Assembly: GCA_963703085.1 (NCBI GenBank)
Contig: OY969789.1
Span: 3,720,001 to 3,784,000, forward strand
DNA: 64,000 bases
Reading direction: 5' to 3'
DNA from: DATAEG01 sp963703085
GTDB lineage: Bacteria; Actinomycetota; Actinomycetes; Mycobacteriales; Jatrophihabitantaceae
Below, in pieces: positions 1-9,273 of the stretch. The position numbers were made by a program, and so were the translations under genes. Numbering within the stretch: position 1 is the first letter of the stretch; the number at the start of each line of letters is the position of its first letter. The notes beneath the pieces are model-generated. The model ran no database searches. It worked only from the letters and a program-made list of their open reading frames with translations, and had not been told where the DNA came from.

Positions 1-1
1 C

Positions 2-64
2 GCGGAGGTCGACGATGACGGTGATACCGATGCTGCGGAGCGCGCCGCCGCGTTGACCGACTGA
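2..64 (+). CDS. 3' end of an unidentified gene
   Basis: The only open frame entering from the left edge runs for 20 codons and ends in TGA at 62-64. The visible tail is acidic and Ala-rich (AEVDDDGDTDAAERAAALTD). This is too little to identify a family. It could belong to a protein with a disordered acidic C terminus. The sense strand matches the following ssb-like gene, 143 bp downstream. Confidence 0.55.
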   Translation, partial: AEVDDDGDTDAAERAAALTD

Positions 65-207
65 CGCAGGCCGGCGGGTAGCACCGGCGTCTGACCGAAC
101 CGGGCTCGGTGACGCTCACCCGGGTGTTGGCTGTGGACAGCGCATAGTCCGTCCACAGCGCTGGCTGATCCGCGACGTCGCCGCCCCAACCCGAGCAGGC
201 TTATCAC

Positions 208-603
208 ATGACACAGACACGAGCCCGGAACACGGGTAAGGCCGCGACCGGCGAAGGCCATCGCAACGAGATTTTGTTGGTCGGCCTGCTCACCCGGCAG
301 CCAGTAGCACGAGAGGCAGCCGACGGCGATGAGGTCACCACCTTCGCCTTGGCGGTGCACTCTCGAGAGGGCACCGGTGGCAGCGACCTGATCGACTGCG
401 TGGCGCGCCGACCGGCAATCCGGAACAAGGTGGCACTGCGTGCGCCCGGCGAGACGATCGAGGTCAGTGGGCCGCTGCGGCACCGCTTCTGGCGATCGGA
501 CGGGAAGTTAGTGAGTCGCTATGAGGTCGAGGTCGAACGGATCGCGCTGCGTGGCCGGCTCACTCGGTCGCCGGCGCAATCTGATCAGCAAAGCGGCGGA
601 TGA
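208..603 (+). CDS. Single-stranded DNA-binding protein-like (OB fold)
   Basis: A 131-residue protein with an SSB-type OB fold over about residues 18-112. The pattern NEILLVGLL, then TTFALAVHSRE, then a late YEVEVERIAL strand follows the SSB family order of beta strands. SSB proteins coat single-stranded DNA in replication and repair. This copy lacks the long Gly/Pro-rich linker and acidic tip (DDIPF-like) of the main bacterial SSB, so it is probably the accessory paralogue common in actinobacteria, not the essential one. ATG at 208 is chosen because GCAGG lies 8 nt upstream. Its last 44 bp overlap the 3' end of the convergent DUF1015 gene. Confidence 0.75.
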   Translation: MTQTRARNTGKAATGEGHRNEILLVGLLTRQPVAREAADGDEVTTFALAVHSREGTGGSDLIDCVARRPAIRNKVALRAPGETIEVSGPLRHRFWRSDGKLVSRYEVEVERIALRGRLTRSPAQSDQQSGG

Positions 604-1942
604 CCATCCCGGAAGCAGGTTTCGGTGTGAACAGCGTCGACTTCCGTGGCATTCGGGCGCCGGCGGCGGCCACCGCGGCAACGGCGTCGACGGGGGTAGC
701 GCGCAGCACTACCGCGATGCCGTGCAGCTCCCGGGCCAGCCCGATCGCCTCGGCAACGGAGTGTGCATAGCGCACGCTCGCTTCGTCGTCGGTCACTCCC
801 CACACGTCACCGATCACGACCCGATGCAGGATGGTGACGTCAAGGTCAAGCAACGCAGCCGGTTCGTCGTGATCCCGGTGCGCGTCGATCAGGTCTGATG
901 ACGGCGGTCCCAGTAATGCCGCTCGGGCACCGTCGGTGATCACAGCGTGGAAACCGGGGCCGGCATTGTCGAGCTCGGTGACGGCTTCGGCGTAGCTGTC
1001 GAAGGGCGTCGCGGACAACCGGTCCGCAGCACCGCGCACGGCGGCTGCGAAGTCGAGCCCGGCCACGACGCGGTGGATGGGATGAACCTCGGGTCCGTAC
1101 GCCGAGGTGTCCACGAGCAGCGCCAGTCCGCGATCCCACGGCCCGGGGCCGGCACTCTCCCGCCGCTCGTGTTGCAGTTGCCGATAGGTGGCGTATCGGT
1201 GATGCCCGTCCGCGATCAGCGCGCGCCGGAGAGAAAGGTCGCCCGCGACCGCCTCGTGGGCGCGGGGGTCGACGATCGCCCAGAGCCGATGCAGGGCGCC
1301 ATCCGGCGTCTGCGCCGTGGCGACTGCCTCAGCGTCGTCGACATCGGCAACCACCTGGGACGCCGGGCCACCGCCGTCGTATACGAGGTAGATGGGCTCC
1401 AGATTCGCGTCCGTGGCCTCCATGAGGGCCAACCGGTCGGCTACCGGCCCGGCCATGGTGTTCTCATGCGGGAGAATCACGCCGTCGGCGGGATTGCGCA
1501 GTTCGAGGGCTCCCAGTAAGCCTCGGGTGACGACGGCGGCTCCGGAGTCGTCAGCCTCGGTGCGCATCTCGTAGACATAGAGCGCCGGGAGGTCGTCGAC
1601 GCGCAACACACCGTCCGCGGTCCAGTCCGTCAGCAGGCGCGCGGCATGCTGGTAAGGGTCGTCAGCTGGGGCGGCGCCGGCCCCGCCTACGTGCGCAGCC
1701 TCCGGCTCGGTCGCCTGGCCGGGCGGTACCGGCAGGACCAATGCAACCGCGTTGTGCTCGTCGGCGTCCAGCAGCCGAAGCCGTTCGTCGGCGTCGATGA
1801 CGTCGTACGGCGGGCAGAGCACGTCACCGAGTCGATCCGGACCGATGGCGTATCGCAGCGCGCGGAACGGCGCCAGGGACAAGCCGTCGGTCGGTGTCGG
1901 GGTACCGGTCTGGGTCGGGTCTGGCGGCAGCGACTCGGACAT
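560..1942 (-). CDS. DUF1015 family protein
   Basis: A 460-residue protein of the DUF1015 family (also annotated as SerK-like or HTH-containing in some databases). Family hallmarks are CPPYDVI at residues 43-49, LPHENTM at 157-163 and ADGHHRY at 244-250. The central ADGHHRY block resembles the ATP/phosphate-handling motif of ParB-like kinase folds, and some archaeal relatives are serine kinases, but the actinobacterial members are uncharacterised, so no reaction is assigned. On the minus strand the ATG at 1942 follows a -10-like TACTCT by 8 nt, fitting leaderless transcription. The gene is convergent with, and overlaps, the ssb-like gene. Confidence 0.8.
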   Translation of the reverse strand: MSESLPPDPTQTGTPTPTDGLSLAPFRALRYAIGPDRLGDVLCPPYDVIDADERLRLLDADEHNAVALVLPVPPGQATEPEAAHVGGAGAAPADDPYQHAARLLTDWTADGVLRVDDLPALYVYEMRTEADDSGAAVVTRGLLGALELRNPADGVILPHENTMAGPVADRLALMEATDANLEPIYLVYDGGGPASQVVADVDDAEAVATAQTPDGALHRLWAIVDPRAHEAVAGDLSLRRALIADGHHRYATYRQLQHERRESAGPGPWDRGLALLVDTSAYGPEVHPIHRVVAGLDFAAAVRGAADRLSATPFDSYAEAVTELDNAGPGFHAVITDGARAALLGPPSSDLIDAHRDHDEPAALLDLDVTILHRVVIGDVWGVTDDEASVRYAHSVAEAIGLARELHGIAVVLRATPVDAVAAVAAAGARMPRKSTLFTPKPASGMVIRRFADQIAPATE

Positions 1943-1950
1943 AGGCCGTC

Positions 1951-1956
1951 AGAGTA
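1951..1956 (-). promoter_or_regulatory. -10 element of the DUF1015 gene (leaderless type)
   Basis: Read on the minus strand the hexamer is TACTCT (TANNNT), separated from ATG 1942 by 8 nt. No Shine-Dalgarno sequence fits between them. No clear -35 is seen. Confidence 0.4.
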
Positions 1957-2008
1957 GTGCCCGCCGTCCGGTGGGGATGGCAATGGGCGCGGGTAGGACC
2001 ACGATCGC

Positions 2009-2014
2009 TAACGT
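2009..2014 (+). promoter_or_regulatory. -10 element of the HAD phosphatase gene (leaderless type)
   Basis: TAACGT lies 6 nt upstream of GTG 2021, so transcription would begin at or next to the start codon. No Shine-Dalgarno sequence is present. Confidence 0.45.
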
Positions 2015-2020
2015 AACCGG

Positions 2021-3106
2021 GTGACTGACAGGATCGTTGCCGAGACGCCCGGACCGATAAGCGAGCCGGCCGCGTTCGCCGCCTCCCGAACACCGCTGTG
2101 CCAGCGGTTCGATGTTGCGCTGCTGGATCTGGACGGCGTGGTCTATGTCGGCGATGGCCCGGTCGCGGGCGCTGCAGCGGCGTTGGCCGAGGTGCGCCGG
2201 CACGGCATGCGGCTTGCCTTTGTCACGAACAACGCGGCGCGACCGCCCGCTGCGGTGGCCAAGCGCCTATCGGCCATGGGGGTGGCGGCCGACACCGACG
2301 ACGTGATCACATCGGCGCAGACGGCAGCGCACTACCTGGCCGATCACCTACCACCCGGGAGTGCGGTACTGGTGGTCGGGGGCGCAGGACTGGTCGAGGC
2401 CCTGCAGGAGCGGGGGCTGCGGCCGGTGTCATCGGCGCAGGACGACCCGGCTGCCGTCGTGCAGGGCTTTGCGCCGGCCACCGACTGGGCGATGTTGGCC
2501 GAGGGGGCCGTGGCCATCCGGCGCGGCGCTCTGTGGGTGGCAGCCAACACCGACTCGACCGTGCCGTCGCCGCGTGGCCCGTTGCCGGGCAACGGCGCAC
2601 TGGTCGCAGCCCTGCGGGAGGCAACCGGAGCCCAGCCGACGGTGACCGGCAAGCCACAGCCGACGATGCATCGGGAGACCCTGGAGCGCACCGGGGCGGT
2701 CACTCCACTGGTCGTCGGTGACCGGCTGGACACCGACATCGAGGGTGCCCATGCGGTCGGCTGCCCCAGCCTGCTGGTCCTCAGCGGTGTCACCGACGTC
2801 CCTGCGCTACTAAAAGCCGCGCCGGAACACCGCCCGACCTACCTGGGTCACGACGTGTCAGCCCTGCTACACGCCCAGCCGGCGACCACAATCGACAGTG
2901 GGTCGGCCCGGTGCGGCAGATGGCGAGCCACGGCTCGGCCGACCGGCATTGAACTTGCCGCAGAGGCTGCCGGTGATGCGGCCGGCGCAGACGGACTGGA
3001 TGCCGTCCGGGCACTGACCGCGGCGGCGTGGGCGCATGCGCCGGGCGGCGTGTGCGCCGCCGACGCTGATGCCAGCGCCGAACTGGGTCGACTCGGCCTC
3101 GACTGA
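2021..3106 (+). CDS. HAD-IIA family phosphatase (NagD/PGP-like)
   Basis: A 361-residue HAD phosphatase of the IIA subclass, which hydrolyses small phosphate esters through an aspartyl-phosphate. Motif I is DLDGV at 36-40 (nucleophile D36, acid/base D38), motif II is TNNA at 69-72, motif III is the lysine in VTGKPQPT, and motif IV is GDRLDTDIEGA. The C2-type cap sits between motifs II and III, as in NagD and phosphoglycolate phosphatases. About 80 residues after the HAD core (from about 280) are Ala-rich and not recognised. In mycobacteria the equivalent gene also precedes tlyA. The GTG start is supported by the leaderless -10. The substrate cannot be read from sequence. Confidence 0.82.
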   Translation: MTDRIVAETPGPISEPAAFAASRTPLCQRFDVALLDLDGVVYVGDGPVAGAAAALAEVRRHGMRLAFVTNNAARPPAAVAKRLSAMGVAADTDDVITSAQTAAHYLADHLPPGSAVLVVGGAGLVEALQERGLRPVSSAQDDPAAVVQGFAPATDWAMLAEGAVAIRRGALWVAANTDSTVPSPRGPLPGNGALVAALREATGAQPTVTGKPQPTMHRETLERTGAVTPLVVGDRLDTDIEGAHAVGCPSLLVLSGVTDVPALLKAAPEHRPTYLGHDVSALLHAQPATTIDSGSARCGRWRATARPTGIELAAEAAGDAAGADGLDAVRALTAAAWAHAPGGVCAADADASAELGRLGLD

Positions 3107-3180
3107 CCTGTCCGACCTGGCTGACCCGGTAGCGTCGGCAGTGGATCATTGTTCGTCACGCTCGTATCGCAGGAGAGTCG

Positions 3181-3423
3181 ATGACCGTGCAGCCCGGCCC
3201 TAATTCGTTCGCCGACGAGCGCGCCGCTCCCGGGGAGCCGGTCAACGACGAGTCCGGGGAGGCGGAGGGCAACCATCCGGCGGTAACCCGAGCGGCCGAG
3301 CTGCTCGACGGCATCAGCGGTCTGCCCGTCGACGAGCACGGGGAGCGGTACGAGCAGGCGCATGCCGAGCTGCAGGCCGCGCTGGCCGACGCAGAGCGGC
3401 CGGGACCCGCCGGCGCTCGGTGA
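3181..3423 (+). CDS. Small conserved hypothetical protein upstream of tlyA
   Basis: An 80-residue acidic, Pro/Ala-rich protein with no recognised domain. The N-terminal third looks disordered; residues 35-70 are predicted helical (VTRAAELLDGISGLPVDEHG and following). GGAG lies 6 nt before ATG 3181, which supports translation, and the stop TGA precedes the tlyA ATG by one base, so the two are coupled. A small protein in this slot between the HAD phosphatase and tlyA is common in actinobacteria (Rv1693 position). Function unknown. Confidence 0.65.
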   Translation: MTVQPGPNSFADERAAPGEPVNDESGEAEGNHPAVTRAAELLDGISGLPVDEHGERYEQAHAELQAALADAERPGPAGAR

Positions 3424-3424
3424 G

Positions 3425-4249
3425 ATGGCGACGACCAACGTGAGCCCGGCACCGGTCAGGCTGGATGTCGAACTAGTCCGGCGCGGGCTGGCCCGCTCCC
3501 GGACTCACGCCGCACAGCTGATTCACGAGGGCCGGGTCCGCCGCGGCGGCAAGGCAGCCGGCAGGCCGTCGGCGCTGATCGAGGAGACTGACCTGATCGA
3601 GGTCGCCGCAGTGGACGCGGAGGAGTGGGTGTCCCGCGGCGGCTACAAGCTCGCCGGTGCGCTCGAGTCGATGGCGTCCCTCGCGGTGGCCGGTCGGCGC
3701 TGCCTGGATGCCGGCTCGTCCACCGGCGGATTCACCGATGTGCTGCTTCGCCGCGGGGCCAGCGAGGTCATCGCGGTGGACGTCGGCACCGATCAGCTGG
3801 TCGAGGAGCTGGCGACCGATCCGCGGGTCATGGTGCGCGAGCAACTGAGCGTCCGTGACCTGAGCCCTGCCGACATCGGTGGCTCGGTCGACCTCGTCGT
3901 CGCTGACCTGTCTTTCATCTCGCTGGTGAAAGTGCTGCCCAACCTCGTCGGCTGCACTCGGGTGGACGGCGATCTGCTGCTGATGATCAAACCCCAATTC
4001 GAAGTCGGCAAGAACCGGCTCGGCCGAGGCGGGGTGGTGCGCGAGCCGGCGCTGCAGGCCGTTGCCGTCGCCCAGGTGGTGAGCGCCGCGTTCGAGCTGG
4101 GTTGGGGCACCGTGAGTGTCGTGCGCAGCGTGCTTCCCGGGCCGGCCGGCACCGTGGAGTTCTTCGCCTGGCTTCGCCGGGACGCGCCGACCGCCGACGA
4201 GCACGCGATCCGCGCGGTCACGGATGCTTCAGCATCCGCTGACGAATGA
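3425..4249 (+). CDS. tlyA: 16S/23S rRNA 2'-O-methyltransferase TlyA
   Basis: A 274-residue TlyA. It 2'-O-methylates cytidines in 16S rRNA helix 44 and 23S rRNA helix 69; loss gives capreomycin/viomycin resistance in mycobacteria. The order is an N-terminal S4 RNA-binding domain (about 11-70), a short linker with RGGYKL, then a Rossmann methyltransferase domain with the SAM loop LDAGSSTGGF near 95-104. Catalytic-type residues are visible in VVADLSF and MIKPQFE. The frame is open upstream to 3362, but ATG 3425 starts one base after the preceding stop and gives the family-typical length, so the longer form is rejected. It is followed by NAD kinase with a 10-nt gap. Confidence 0.93.
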   Translation: MATTNVSPAPVRLDVELVRRGLARSRTHAAQLIHEGRVRRGGKAAGRPSALIEETDLIEVAAVDAEEWVSRGGYKLAGALESMASLAVAGRRCLDAGSSTGGFTDVLLRRGASEVIAVDVGTDQLVEELATDPRVMVREQLSVRDLSPADIGGSVDLVVADLSFISLVKVLPNLVGCTRVDGDLLLMIKPQFEVGKNRLGRGGVVREPALQAVAVAQVVSAAFELGWGTVSVVRSVLPGPAGTVEFFAWLRRDAPTADEHAIRAVTDASASADE

Positions 4250-4259
4250 GGGAGATGTG

Positions 4260-5207
4260 ATGCCGAGAGCCGCCGTGATCATCGCGCACACCGGACGGGA
4301 GACGATCCGGCGGCAGGCCCAGCTGGCCGGAGAGCGGCTGCTGGCCGCCGGCTTCGAGCTCCGGATGAGCGCTGACGAGGCCCAGGACACCGGGTTGCAG
4401 GACCGGGTCCGGATCGTCGCGGAAGGCGACGGGGCGCACGGCGCCGAACTCGTGCTCGTCCTAGGCGGAGACGGCACATTCCTGCGCGGCGCCGAACTGG
4501 CCCGGCCGGCCGCGGTGCCGATGCTCGGGGTCAACCTCGGCCACGTCGGCTTCTTGGCCGAGACCGAGCCCGCCGAATTGGTCGCTTCCCTGGACGCGGT
4601 GATCTCCGGTGAGTACGAGGTGGAGGAACGCGTCACGCTGGACGTCGAAGTCATGGAAGGCGACCGGGTCGTGGCGACGGACTGGGCGCTGAACGAGGCG
4701 TCGGTCGAGAAGAGCTCCCGCGAGCGGATGCTAGAACTGGCAGTGGCGATCGACGGCGCACCGCTGCTGCGATTCGGCTGCGACGGCGTGCTGTGCGCTA
4801 CGCCCACCGGCTCGACGGCGTATGCATTCTCCGTGGGCGGCCCGATCGTGTGGCCGAACGTCGATGCACTTCTCGTCGTACCGAACGCTGCCCACGCCGT
4901 GTTCGCCCGGCCGCTGGTCATCGCGCCGGGTTCGACGATCACCATCCAGCTGTTGCGCAAGGACCATCCAGGAGTGCTCTCCTGCGATGGACGACGGTCC
5001 GTGGACGTCGCACCCGGCAGCGTCGTGCAGCTGCACAAGGGCGCGTTGCCGGTGAAGATCGCTCGGCTGCGCGGCGCCGCCTTCTCACAGCGGTTGGTGC
5101 AGAAATTCGACATCCCGGTGCGCGGGTTCCGGGAAGGCGCCGACTCCTATCGGTTGGCCACCGACTCCGAATGCCTCGACCGCGGTGACGACATGCTCCC
5201 CAGCTGA
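4260..5207 (+). CDS. nadK: NAD kinase
   Basis: A 315-residue ATP/polyphosphate NAD kinase that makes NADP from NAD in the cytosol. Diagnostic are GGDGTFLRGAE (GGDGT at 69-73), the NE dyad in LNEASVEKSS, and CDGVLCATPTGSTAY, which forms the nucleotide pocket. ATG 4260 has GGGA 6 nt upstream; the open frame upstream of it lies inside tlyA and is discarded. The tlyA-nadK-recN order is conserved in actinobacteria. Confidence 0.95.
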   Translation: MPRAAVIIAHTGRETIRRQAQLAGERLLAAGFELRMSADEAQDTGLQDRVRIVAEGDGAHGAELVLVLGGDGTFLRGAELARPAAVPMLGVNLGHVGFLAETEPAELVASLDAVISGEYEVEERVTLDVEVMEGDRVVATDWALNEASVEKSSRERMLELAVAIDGAPLLRFGCDGVLCATPTGSTAYAFSVGGPIVWPNVDALLVVPNAAHAVFARPLVIAPGSTITIQLLRKDHPGVLSCDGRRSVDVAPGSVVQLHKGALPVKIARLRGAAFSQRLVQKFDIPVRGFREGADSYRLATDSECLDRGDDMLPS

Positions 5208-5240
5208 GCGGCGCTGACTACGCGGCTGCCGGTACCCGGT

Positions 5241-5246
5241 TACCCT
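5241..5246 (+). promoter_or_regulatory. -10 element of recN (leaderless type)
   Basis: TACCCT ends 8 nt before GTG 5255, with no Shine-Dalgarno sequence in between. No convincing -35 and no LexA box was seen by eye. Confidence 0.35.
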
Positions 5247-5254
5247 CGGCCACT

Positions 5255-7033
5255 GTGCTGGAGGAACTGCGGATCCGTCATCTCGGTGTCATCGATGACG
5301 CCACGATGCAGCTGGATCGCGGTCTGACCGTCGTCACCGGTGAGACCGGTGCAGGTAAGACGATGGTCGTCACCGGCTTGCACTTGCTCTTCGGCGGTCG
5401 CGCCGACAGCGCGCAGGTGCGCAGCGGCGCTGAACAGGCATCGGTCGAAGGACGGGTCAGCGCGGTGGACGAGTTCGTCGCGCAGCGGCTGACCGACGCC
5501 GGTGGAGAGCTCGACGACGATGACACGCTCGTGGTGCGGCGCAGTATCACTGCTGCCGGTCGCTCGCGCGGGCATGCCGGCGGTACCAGCGTCCCCGTCG
5601 GCGTGCTGGCCGAGTTGGGCGATCGACTGCTCACCATTCACGGTCAATCCGGCCAGCTGCGGCTGGTCCGCCCGGCCGAGCAGCGGGCCGCGCTGGATCG
5701 GTACGCCGGCATCGATCTCGCTGCTTACCGGGCCGCGTGGCGGGAGTGGCAGGACGCCGAGGAGCGCTGGCACACCCGGATCAGGGACGCGGCATCGTTG
5801 TCCGCGGAAGCCGACGTTCTGCAGCACGGCCTCGAGGAGATCGAGCGGGTTGACCCGCAGCCGGGTGAGGACGACGAGCTGGCCGCGACCGCGTCGCGGC
5901 TGGCCCATGTCGATGCCCTACGGCTGGCTGCCCGGGCGGCCCACGACGCTCTCCTCGGCGCCAGCGAGGACCCGGCTTCCGATGCGCCCGACGTGCAGTC
6001 GTTGTTGGCCGCCGTCCAGCGCGACTTGGGCCACGTGGCAGGGGCTGACCCGGTCCTGGATGGTCTGGCCGCCCGCATCGCGGACGTGGCCGCGAATGCT
6101 GCGGACCTGGGGGTGGAACTGGCTGGTTACGAGTCCGGCCTGGAGGCCGATCCGCAGCTTCTGGCCGCGGTCGAGAGCCGGCGCGCGGAGCTGGCCGACC
6201 TGATCCGCCGGTACGGCCGGTCGGCCGAACCGGATGGTGTGTCCGGCGTGGCCGCCGTGCTGGCCTGGTCCAAGCAGGCCGCGGTGCGGCATGCCGAGAT
6301 AGATGTGTCCGACGAAGCGCTCGGCGCGCTGGCAGCGGCGCGCGACACGGCCCGCGATGCCGCCGCCGCCCTGGCTCAGCAGATCTCCGCGCGTCGGCAC
6401 GATGCGGCCGCGAAACTGGCCGACGCGGTGTCCGCCGAGCTGGCCGGACTGGCCATGGCGGGCGCTCGCCTCGATGTGGCGGTGCAACCGCGGCCGGCAG
6501 TCGCGGGGCAACCCGCGCTACCCGCCGCGAACGGCCCTCGGGAGGGTTGCGCGGCCGCACTCGACGGCATCGACGAGGTGAGCTTCCTGCTCCGGCCGGA
6601 TCCCTCGGCGCCCGGCGTCGCGCTGCAGCGTGGCGCGTCCGGTGGGGAGCTGTCCCGGGTGATGCTCGCCCTCGAGGTCGTGCTGGCCGATACCGAGCCG
6701 GTGCCGACGATGATCTTCGACGAGGTGGACGCGGGGGTCGGCGGCCGCGCTGCCGCAGAAGTGGGCCGCCGGCTGGCCCGACTGGCGCGCACCCGGCAGG
6801 TCATCGTGGTCACCCACCTGGCCCAGGTCGCGGCGTATGCCGGTCAGCACCTCGTCGTCGACAAAGCCGTCGGAGCTGACGGCGCGGATGGGATCACCAG
6901 CAGCAGCGTGCGGGCGGTCGCCGCCGCGGACCGGGAGGCCGAACTGGCCCGGATGCTGGCCGGCCAGGACACCGAGACCGCTCGGCGCCATGCCGCCGAG
7001 CTGTTGGCGCAGGCCCGCACCGACGGAGGATGA
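5255..7033 (+). CDS. recN: DNA repair protein RecN
   Basis: A 592-residue SMC-like ATPase that acts at DNA double-strand breaks. The N-terminal half-ATPase carries Walker A GETGAGKT at 29-36; the middle (about 150-390) is Ala/Glu/Arg-rich coiled coil broken by a short hinge; the C-terminal half has the signature SGGELSRVML and Walker B MIFDEVDAGVGG. Length and order are standard. Translation from GTG 5255 (MLEELRIRHLGVIDDA) matches the usual RecN N terminus. It closes the tlyA-nadK-recN group, 47 bp after nadK. Confidence 0.95.
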   Translation: MLEELRIRHLGVIDDATMQLDRGLTVVTGETGAGKTMVVTGLHLLFGGRADSAQVRSGAEQASVEGRVSAVDEFVAQRLTDAGGELDDDDTLVVRRSITAAGRSRGHAGGTSVPVGVLAELGDRLLTIHGQSGQLRLVRPAEQRAALDRYAGIDLAAYRAAWREWQDAEERWHTRIRDAASLSAEADVLQHGLEEIERVDPQPGEDDELAATASRLAHVDALRLAARAAHDALLGASEDPASDAPDVQSLLAAVQRDLGHVAGADPVLDGLAARIADVAANAADLGVELAGYESGLEADPQLLAAVESRRAELADLIRRYGRSAEPDGVSGVAAVLAWSKQAAVRHAEIDVSDEALGALAAARDTARDAAAALAQQISARRHDAAAKLADAVSAELAGLAMAGARLDVAVQPRPAVAGQPALPAANGPREGCAAALDGIDEVSFLLRPDPSAPGVALQRGASGGELSRVMLALEVVLADTEPVPTMIFDEVDAGVGGRAAAEVGRRLARLARTRQVIVVTHLAQVAAYAGQHLVVDKAVGADGADGITSSSVRAVAAADREAELARMLAGQDTETARRHAAELLAQARTDGG

Positions 7034-7177
7034 TCGGGCGAGGTCGGAGGAGGCGCGCCCAGAGCGGTCGCGGCCGAGGAATGGTCGGTCGGCTGTGATT
7101 TGGCTGACTGGGTGCGGCCGCGCCGAGGGCGTGGCGCTCCCCGTTCGGGAAGGAATCGGATGGCACGATGGGCAGCC

Positions 7178-8359
7178 ATGAAGCTTGCGACCCTGCGCCG
7201 ACCGCGTGTTGACGGCGGGACCGGTATCTCCGGCGTCGCTCGACTGGACCGGCGGACCAAACGGCTGATCGGTCGGCTCAATCCCGGCGACATCGCCATC
7301 ATCGATCACGACGACCTCGATCGGGTCGCTGCCGAGTCTCTGGTCGCTGCCCGGGTCGCGGCGGTCGTCAACTCCAAGCCCAGCATCTCCGGGCGCTATC
7401 CCAACTTGGGGCCGGAGGTGCTCGCCGAGCACGGCATCCCGCTGGTCGACAACGTGGGCCGCGAGGTTTTTGCCGCGGTCAAGGAAGGCAGCCGGGTCCG
7501 AGTCGACGGCGACACCGTGTACCTGGGCGACCAGCCGATCGCACGGGGTACCGAGCAGGACAGCGACACCATCGCCGAACTGATGGCTGAGGCGCGGGCC
7601 GGCATCTCCAGCCAGCTCGAGGCGTTCGCCGCGAACACCATGGAGTTCATGCGCCGCGAGCGGGCGCTGCTGCTGGACGGCATCGGTGTTCCGGACATCA
7701 AGACCAAACTGGAAGACCGGCATGTGCTGGTGGTGGTGCGTGGCTACGACTATCGCGAGGACATCGCCGCGCTGCGCAACTACATCCGCGAGTTCCGCCC
7801 CGTGCTCATCGGCGTCGACGGCGGCGCCGACGCGTTGAAGGAGGCCGGCCACAAGCCGGACATAATCATCGGGGACATGGACTCGGTATCCGACGAGGTG
7901 CTGCGCAGCGGCGCCGAGATCGTCGTGCATGCCTACCCCGAAGGCCGCGCGCCTGGGCTGTCCCGGGTTCAGGAGCTCGGCTTGGACTCGGTCACCTTCC
8001 CCTCGCTCGGCACCAGTGAGGACATCGCCATGCTCCTCGCTGACGAGAAGGGCGCCTCGCTCATCGTCGCGGTGGGCACGCACGCCAACCTGGTGGAGTT
8101 CCTGGACAAGGGCCGCGGCGGGATGGCATCCACGTTCCTGACCCGGCTGCGGCTGGGCGGGAAGTTGGTGGATGCGAAGGGCGTGAGCAGGCTGTACCAG
8201 AGCCGGATCTCGACCGGAGCGCTGGTGATGCTGGTGCTCGCCGCGTTCCTGGCGATCACGGTCGCGATTCTGGTTTCCACGGCCGGGCAGACCTACCTCG
8301 ACATCTTCTCCGACAAGTGGGACCGCTTCCTCCACTGGATTCAGGACGTCTTCTCGTGA
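7178..8359 (+). CDS. steA: Cell-division/septation protein SteA
   Basis: A 393-residue protein, the same length as mycobacterial Rv1697. It has a thiamin-pyrophosphokinase-like fold (motif VLIGVDGGADAL, then IIIGDMDSVSD) and a C-terminal transmembrane segment at about 345-367 (ALVMLVLAAFLAITVAILV). In Corynebacterium glutamicum SteA works with SteB to control peptidoglycan hydrolase activity during daughter-cell separation. The open frame runs further upstream, but ATG 7178 gives the family length and begins the conserved N terminus MKLATLRRP. Its stop overlaps the GTG of the next gene (GTGA), as expected for a SteA-SteB pair. Confidence 0.9.
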   Translation: MKLATLRRPRVDGGTGISGVARLDRRTKRLIGRLNPGDIAIIDHDDLDRVAAESLVAARVAAVVNSKPSISGRYPNLGPEVLAEHGIPLVDNVGREVFAAVKEGSRVRVDGDTVYLGDQPIARGTEQDSDTIAELMAEARAGISSQLEAFAANTMEFMRRERALLLDGIGVPDIKTKLEDRHVLVVVRGYDYREDIAALRNYIREFRPVLIGVDGGADALKEAGHKPDIIIGDMDSVSDEVLRSGAEIVVHAYPEGRAPGLSRVQELGLDSVTFPSLGTSEDIAMLLADEKGASLIVAVGTHANLVEFLDKGRGGMASTFLTRLRLGGKLVDAKGVSRLYQSRISTGALVMLVLAAFLAITVAILVSTAGQTYLDIFSDKWDRFLHWIQDVFS

Positions 8360-9273
8360 TCTCTTTCCGCTACCACATCGTCTCGATCATCGCGGTGTTC
8401 CTGGCGCTCGCCCTGGGCATCGTCATCGGCGCGTCCGGGCTGCGCGGCGCCGTCCTGGACGACCTGCACAAGCAGGTGCGGACGTTGAAGTCGGAGAACA
8501 TCTCGCTTCGGTCGGACAACGAGAAGCTCAACCGACAGTCCGGCGACGCCAACGACTACGCAACGCAGTACGCGGCGAAGGTGCTGGCCAACACGCTGAC
8601 CGGGCAGAGCGTCGTCATCGTGACCACCCCGGGCGCAGACAAGAACGGCTCGATCGCCGGCGCGGTGTCCAAGGCCATCACGGCGGCGGGCGGAAAGGTC
8701 ACCGGCCGGATCGGGCTGGCCTCGGACCTGCTCAATCCCGCGAACGGCCCGTCCATCATCAGCTTGGTGACGAAGGACCACCCGGCCGGGCTGACCCTGC
8801 CGAGCACCGACGACCCGGCTGCGCTGGCCGGCGCCACCATGGGGTACGTGCTGTCGACGAAGGGCACACCGGACGAGCGGCGCACCGTGCTCCGGGAATT
8901 CGCCTCGGCCTCACTGTTGACGGTGCCCAGCAGCGAAGTCACCGCCGCCAACCTCGCCCTGGTCATCACGTCGGGCGCTCTCAACACCAAGGACGAGTGG
9001 GACAAGGCACTGATCACGATGACGTCGCAATTCACCTCGCAGGCCCTGAACTCCGTGGTGGCCGGTGACAACAACTCGGCACAACCCGACGGGCTGATCG
9101 CCGCCGTCCGCAAGGATGACCTGGCGAAAGTGGTCTCGACGGTGGACAACGCCGATACCGGAATCGGCCAGGTGACCTCCGCCCTCGCCCTCAGCGGACT
9201 GCTCACCGGAGTGATCGGCCAGTACGGAACCGGGCCGGGCGCGAAGGACCTGTTCCCGTCGCCTGCGAAGTGA
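8356..9273 (+). CDS. steB: SteB / MctB-type membrane protein (copper transporter family)
   Basis: A 305-residue protein with one N-terminal membrane helix (about 7-26, HIVSIIAVFLALALGIVIGA), a short coiled coil at about 35-75 and a large extracytoplasmic domain. The family contains mycobacterial MctB (Rv1698), proposed to lower intracellular copper, and corynebacterial SteB, which activates a peptidoglycan hydrolase with SteA. The direct GTGA overlap with steA and the envelope genes that follow favour the SteB role here. GTG 8356 is preferred over the longer frame because it starts the conserved MISFRYHIVS. No metal-binding Cys cluster is visible. Confidence 0.88.
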   Translation: MISFRYHIVSIIAVFLALALGIVIGASGLRGAVLDDLHKQVRTLKSENISLRSDNEKLNRQSGDANDYATQYAAKVLANTLTGQSVVIVTTPGADKNGSIAGAVSKAITAAGGKVTGRIGLASDLLNPANGPSIISLVTKDHPAGLTLPSTDDPAALAGATMGYVLSTKGTPDERRTVLREFASASLLTVPSSEVTAANLALVITSGALNTKDEWDKALITMTSQFTSQALNSVVAGDNNSAQPDGLIAAVRKDDLAKVVSTVDNADTGIGQVTSALALSGLLTGVIGQYGTGPGAKDLFPSPAK